A DNA stretch of 64,000 bases, from assembly GCF_000472425.1 (NCBI RefSeq), contig NZ_AXAI01000015.1:1-64000 (forward strand), in the 5' to 3' direction. Shown in pieces: positions 61,870-64,000 of this stretch. The stretch is from Bradyrhizobium sp. Tv2a-2 (GTDB lineage Bacteria; Pseudomonadota; Alphaproteobacteria; Rhizobiales; Xanthobacteraceae). The position numbers were made by a program, and so were the translations under genes. The notes below the pieces were generated by a model that worked only from the letters and a program-made list of their open reading frames with translations, had not been told where the DNA came from and did not search any database. How positions within the stretch are numbered: position 1 is the first letter of the stretch; each line of letters opens with the position of its first letter.

Positions 61870-63063
61870 ATGCGCAACGATGCCATTATCGTGCAAAAAT
61901 ACGGTGGCGCCTGTCTCGCAACGCCGGAAAAAATCCGCGCGGTCGCGAGCAACCTCGCCAATTTGTATGGGCGCGGTCATCGCATTGTAGCGATCGTTTC
62001 AGCGATGGGTAAGACCACCGACGAACTCGTTCGGATGGCCTATCAAGTGAGCCGACAACCCAGTCGCCGTGAACTCGACATGTTGTTAACCACCGGCGAG
62101 CGCATCAGCATGTCCTTGGTAAGCATGGCGCTGTCCGATTTCGGCGTGCCGGCAATAAGCTTTACCGGAAGTCAAGCCGGGGTGATGACCGACGAGTCCC
62201 ACTCCTCCGCGCGGATTTTAGATGTGCGGCCCATTCGCGTACGCGAAGAACTCGATCGCGGGCGGATCGTGGTTTTAGCGGGCTTTCAGGGCGTGAATCC
62301 GGCGACCAAAGAAATTACCACGCTGGGGCGGGGCGGCAGCGACACCACTGCGGTCGCCATGGCTGCAGCGCTACAAGCCGAGTGCTGTGAGATTATCAAA
62401 GAGGTCGACGGAGTTTGCACGGCCGATCCGAACATCGTGGCAAACTCAAAACCCTTGCGACAGCTCGATTTTGCATCGTTATCCGAAATGTGTTTTTGGG
62501 GCGCGAAGGTTTTGCATTTCCGCAGTGTGGAGCTGGCACAGAGCCAGAATGTGCCCCTGGTCCTAAAAAAATGGGGCGGCACCGAACACAGCACGCAAGT
62601 GGTGAAAGAGGTTATGGGGATGGAAAACGGAAGAGTTTTAGCCGTCAATTCGCTGGCTCGCATTGAGCACGTGGAGATCGATTCGGCCGACCTCGGTCAG
62701 GGCTTTGAGAAATTCGCCCAGCATCTCAAGCAAAACGGCTTGTCTTGGCCGCAGCTCCTCGCCTCGGCTTTCACCGCCGGGACAACGCGGATTATGTTGA
62801 CCTCCGATTCGGAGTCGCTCGACACTCTGCTGCGCACGCTGACAAGCAGTAAGGATCTGCGCAAACATCGTGAGACTTTAAGCTCGGTGAGCCTCACTTG
62901 CTTCGGTGGCGTTTCGACAGACCTGCCATTCAGGGCGATTCAGATTCTGCAAAATCACGCGATTATCGCCGACAAATATGTCTTGTCGCCGCATTCGGTA
63001 AGTCTATTTGTTCCCGTGGAGAGCCGCGAGGCCGCTGTCAAGGCTCTGCATTCGCTCATCTGA
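61870..63063 (+). CDS. Aspartokinase family protein, divergent
   Basis: 397 residues. It would phosphorylate aspartate at the start of the lysine/threonine/methionine family. The fold is clear: VQKYGGACL at residues 8-16, VSAMGKTTDEL, TTGERISMSL, RGGSDTTAVAMA and EVDGVCTADPNI, plus an ACT region near the C-terminus. The phosphate-loop is KYGGAC where nearly all relatives have KFGGTS, so two small hydroxyl residues are replaced. Codon use is more AT-rich (TTA, GTT) than the neighbours, suggesting transfer. It is likely a second copy; the housekeeping lysC would lie elsewhere. Confidence 0.85.
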   Translation: MRNDAIIVQKYGGACLATPEKIRAVASNLANLYGRGHRIVAIVSAMGKTTDELVRMAYQVSRQPSRRELDMLLTTGERISMSLVSMALSDFGVPAISFTGSQAGVMTDESHSSARILDVRPIRVREELDRGRIVVLAGFQGVNPATKEITTLGRGGSDTTAVAMAAALQAECCEIIKEVDGVCTADPNIVANSKPLRQLDFASLSEMCFWGAKVLHFRSVELAQSQNVPLVLKKWGGTEHSTQVVKEVMGMENGRVLAVNSLARIEHVEIDSADLGQGFEKFAQHLKQNGLSWPQLLASAFTAGTTRIMLTSDSESLDTLLRTLTSSKDLRKHRETLSSVSLTCFGGVSTDLPFRAIQILQNHAIIADKYVLSPHSVSLFVPVESREAAVKALHSLI

Positions 63064-63166
63064 TTGCTTTCTGCTCAAAATCATTGCGGCAGCTGAGCTG
63101 CGCGCCGCAGCCTTGACGCAAGCAGCGTACCCGATACTTTAACAAGGCGTCTCGGGACATAACCAA

Positions 63167-63592
63167 GTGAAGCGAGACTATTTCAGCCTTTCCCTCGTCC
63201 TCGCTGGCGCAAGCTTTCTCGGCTATATGTTGCTTTCAGTCAGAAACGAGCTACCGAAGATCGGCAAAATTGCTCTCCCAAGCCAGCGTGTCAGCGATCC
63301 GCAGGCTGTACTGCCTTTGATCCTGACGACGCTCGATCACAAGATTCATGTGGAGGGCGGTCTCATCCTCATCACGGAGGAATCCGGCATTAACGCCTAT
63401 ATGCTCCCGGTCTCATCTCCGTGGCTGGTGCAATGTGGCGCCGGAGTGTCGATCCAGCTCGGAGCCGCATCTCAAGGGATTGCTGGAAACGCGGTGGATG
63501 TAGGACTGTTCAATGGCCTTATCGACAAGAGCGCTTGCGCAGCAATCGCCCCTCGCGTAGCTGCCAGGTTGCAGGAGAAGCTCCGCAAATAG
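63167..63592 (+). CDS. Secreted or anchored hypothetical protein
   Basis: 141 residues from a GTG. A hydrophobic N-terminus (LSLVLAGASFLGYMLLS) precedes a soluble domain with two Cys (VQCGAG, SACAAI) and an Ala/Leu-rich C-terminal helix (IAPRVAARLQEKLRK). No family is recognised. The ribosome site is weak. It lies between the aspartokinase and a convergent membrane-protein gene. Confidence 0.55.
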   Translation: MKRDYFSLSLVLAGASFLGYMLLSVRNELPKIGKIALPSQRVSDPQAVLPLILTTLDHKIHVEGGLILITEESGINAYMLPVSSPWLVQCGAGVSIQLGAASQGIAGNAVDVGLFNGLIDKSACAAIAPRVAARLQEKLRK

Positions 63593-63645
63593 GCTCGACA
63601 CAGCAGTTCGAGAAGATCCGCCTATTCCCGCGGTCTCCGGTCGCC

Positions 63646-64000
63646 TCACCGCGGGCGTTTGATCGCCGGTGAGAGGTGATCGGCCATTATCGTTTCGGTC
63701 AATTCGCGCGCGAAAAGGGACAGCATCAGACCCACCATCGGCACCGCGGGAATCAGATACCGCACGACGTCAAGGGTGTGGGCGGCGGCAGCGGGGACTA
63801 TCGAAGCCGCCCACATCGCGATCACGATACCCGCGCGCGTCGCGAAGTTGGACCGCCGCGCAGCCGTCACTGTCCAAAATACGATGGCGATCACGAAGAC
63901 GGTGGATAACGCCCTGAACAGATATGCGGAGACGCTTGGGAAATCGGACAGTAGCCCGATCTGAACTGGTCCGCCTCGCAGGTCGATCAACCGAGACGCC
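63646..64000 (-). CDS. C-terminal part of a membrane protein, cut by the window end
   Basis: The frame stays open to the last base. The visible 118 or so residues hold three to four transmembrane segments (for example ALSTVFVIAIVFWTV, AGIVIAMWAASIVPAAAAHTL, LIPAVPMVGLMLSLFA) and a basic end. VVRYLIPAVPM resembles the RY..P..P end of GT39-type glycosyltransferases and related carriers, but the fragment is too short to name. The N-terminal part lies outside the window. Confidence 0.6.
   Translation of the reverse strand, partial: ASRLIDLRGGPVQIGLLSDFPSVSAYLFRALSTVFVIAIVFWTVTAARRSNFATRAGIVIAMWAASIVPAAAAHTLDVVRYLIPAVPMVGLMLSLFARELTETIMADHLSPAIKRPR

Overview
The window is high-GC chromosomal DNA of an alphaproteobacterium, almost certainly Bradyrhizobium or a close relative in the Nitrobacteraceae. 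The evidence is the conserved gene order rpsB-tsf-pyrH-frr-uppS-cdsA-dxr-rseP-bamA-lpxD-fabZ-lpxA-lpxI-lpxB, followed by gltA, gltX, comEC, lexA and moeA; tandem DUF3551 secreted proteins; a rhizobial S2 protein with a C-terminal extension; and several dispersed palindromic repeat families. No tRNA, rRNA or CRISPR array was seen.

Layout. 0-6.2 kb is accessory: the end of an IS481-type transposase, a small membrane protein, methylthioribose kinase (mtnK), a convergent three-gene sugar-type ABC importer and a globin. 6.2-6.7 kb is a structured non-coding stretch. 6.7-10.5 kb is a periplasmic copper-handling operon (DUF2946, outer-membrane barrel, CopC, CopD, PCu(A)C, YtkA-like). 10.6-14.0 kb holds proS and the lipoprotein-release transporter. 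14.1-18.8 kb holds a dehydrogenase with a divergent XRE/MmyB-type regulator, three DUF3551 genes, a porin-like protein and small genes. At 18.9 kb a 32-residue membrane protein lies behind two consensus alphaproteobacterial SOS boxes, just before dnaE1. 22.8-28.1 kb is an unusual block: trypsin-like protease, FHA membrane protein, a caspase-fold protein lacking both catalytic residues, and a carbonic anhydrase lacking its zinc core. 28.4-43.6 kb is the housekeeping run for translation, isoprenoid and phospholipid precursors, outer-membrane biogenesis and lipid A. 43.8-57.6 kb holds a class A beta-lactamase, gltA, gltX/glnS, comEC, lexA and moeA with small genes and repeats between them. 57.6-64 kb is accessory again: a SnoaL-like protein, a degraded TPR/glycosyltransferase remnant, a LysR regulator with a divergent small secreted protein, an M15-like peptidase, a divergent aspartokinase and a membrane protein cut by the window edge.

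How the genes work together. The 28-43.6 kb block couples translation factors to envelope building: UppS, CdsA and Dxr make lipid precursors; LpxD, FabZ, LpxA, LpxI and LpxB make lipid A; BamA and RseP build and police the outer membrane. LexA is encoded at 55 kb, and its expected binding sites occur both at its own promoter and before the 32-residue protein at 18.9 kb. That pairing, a possible SOS-induced division inhibitor comparable to Caulobacter SidA, is the most interesting candidate. The protease/FHA/pseudo-caspase block is second.
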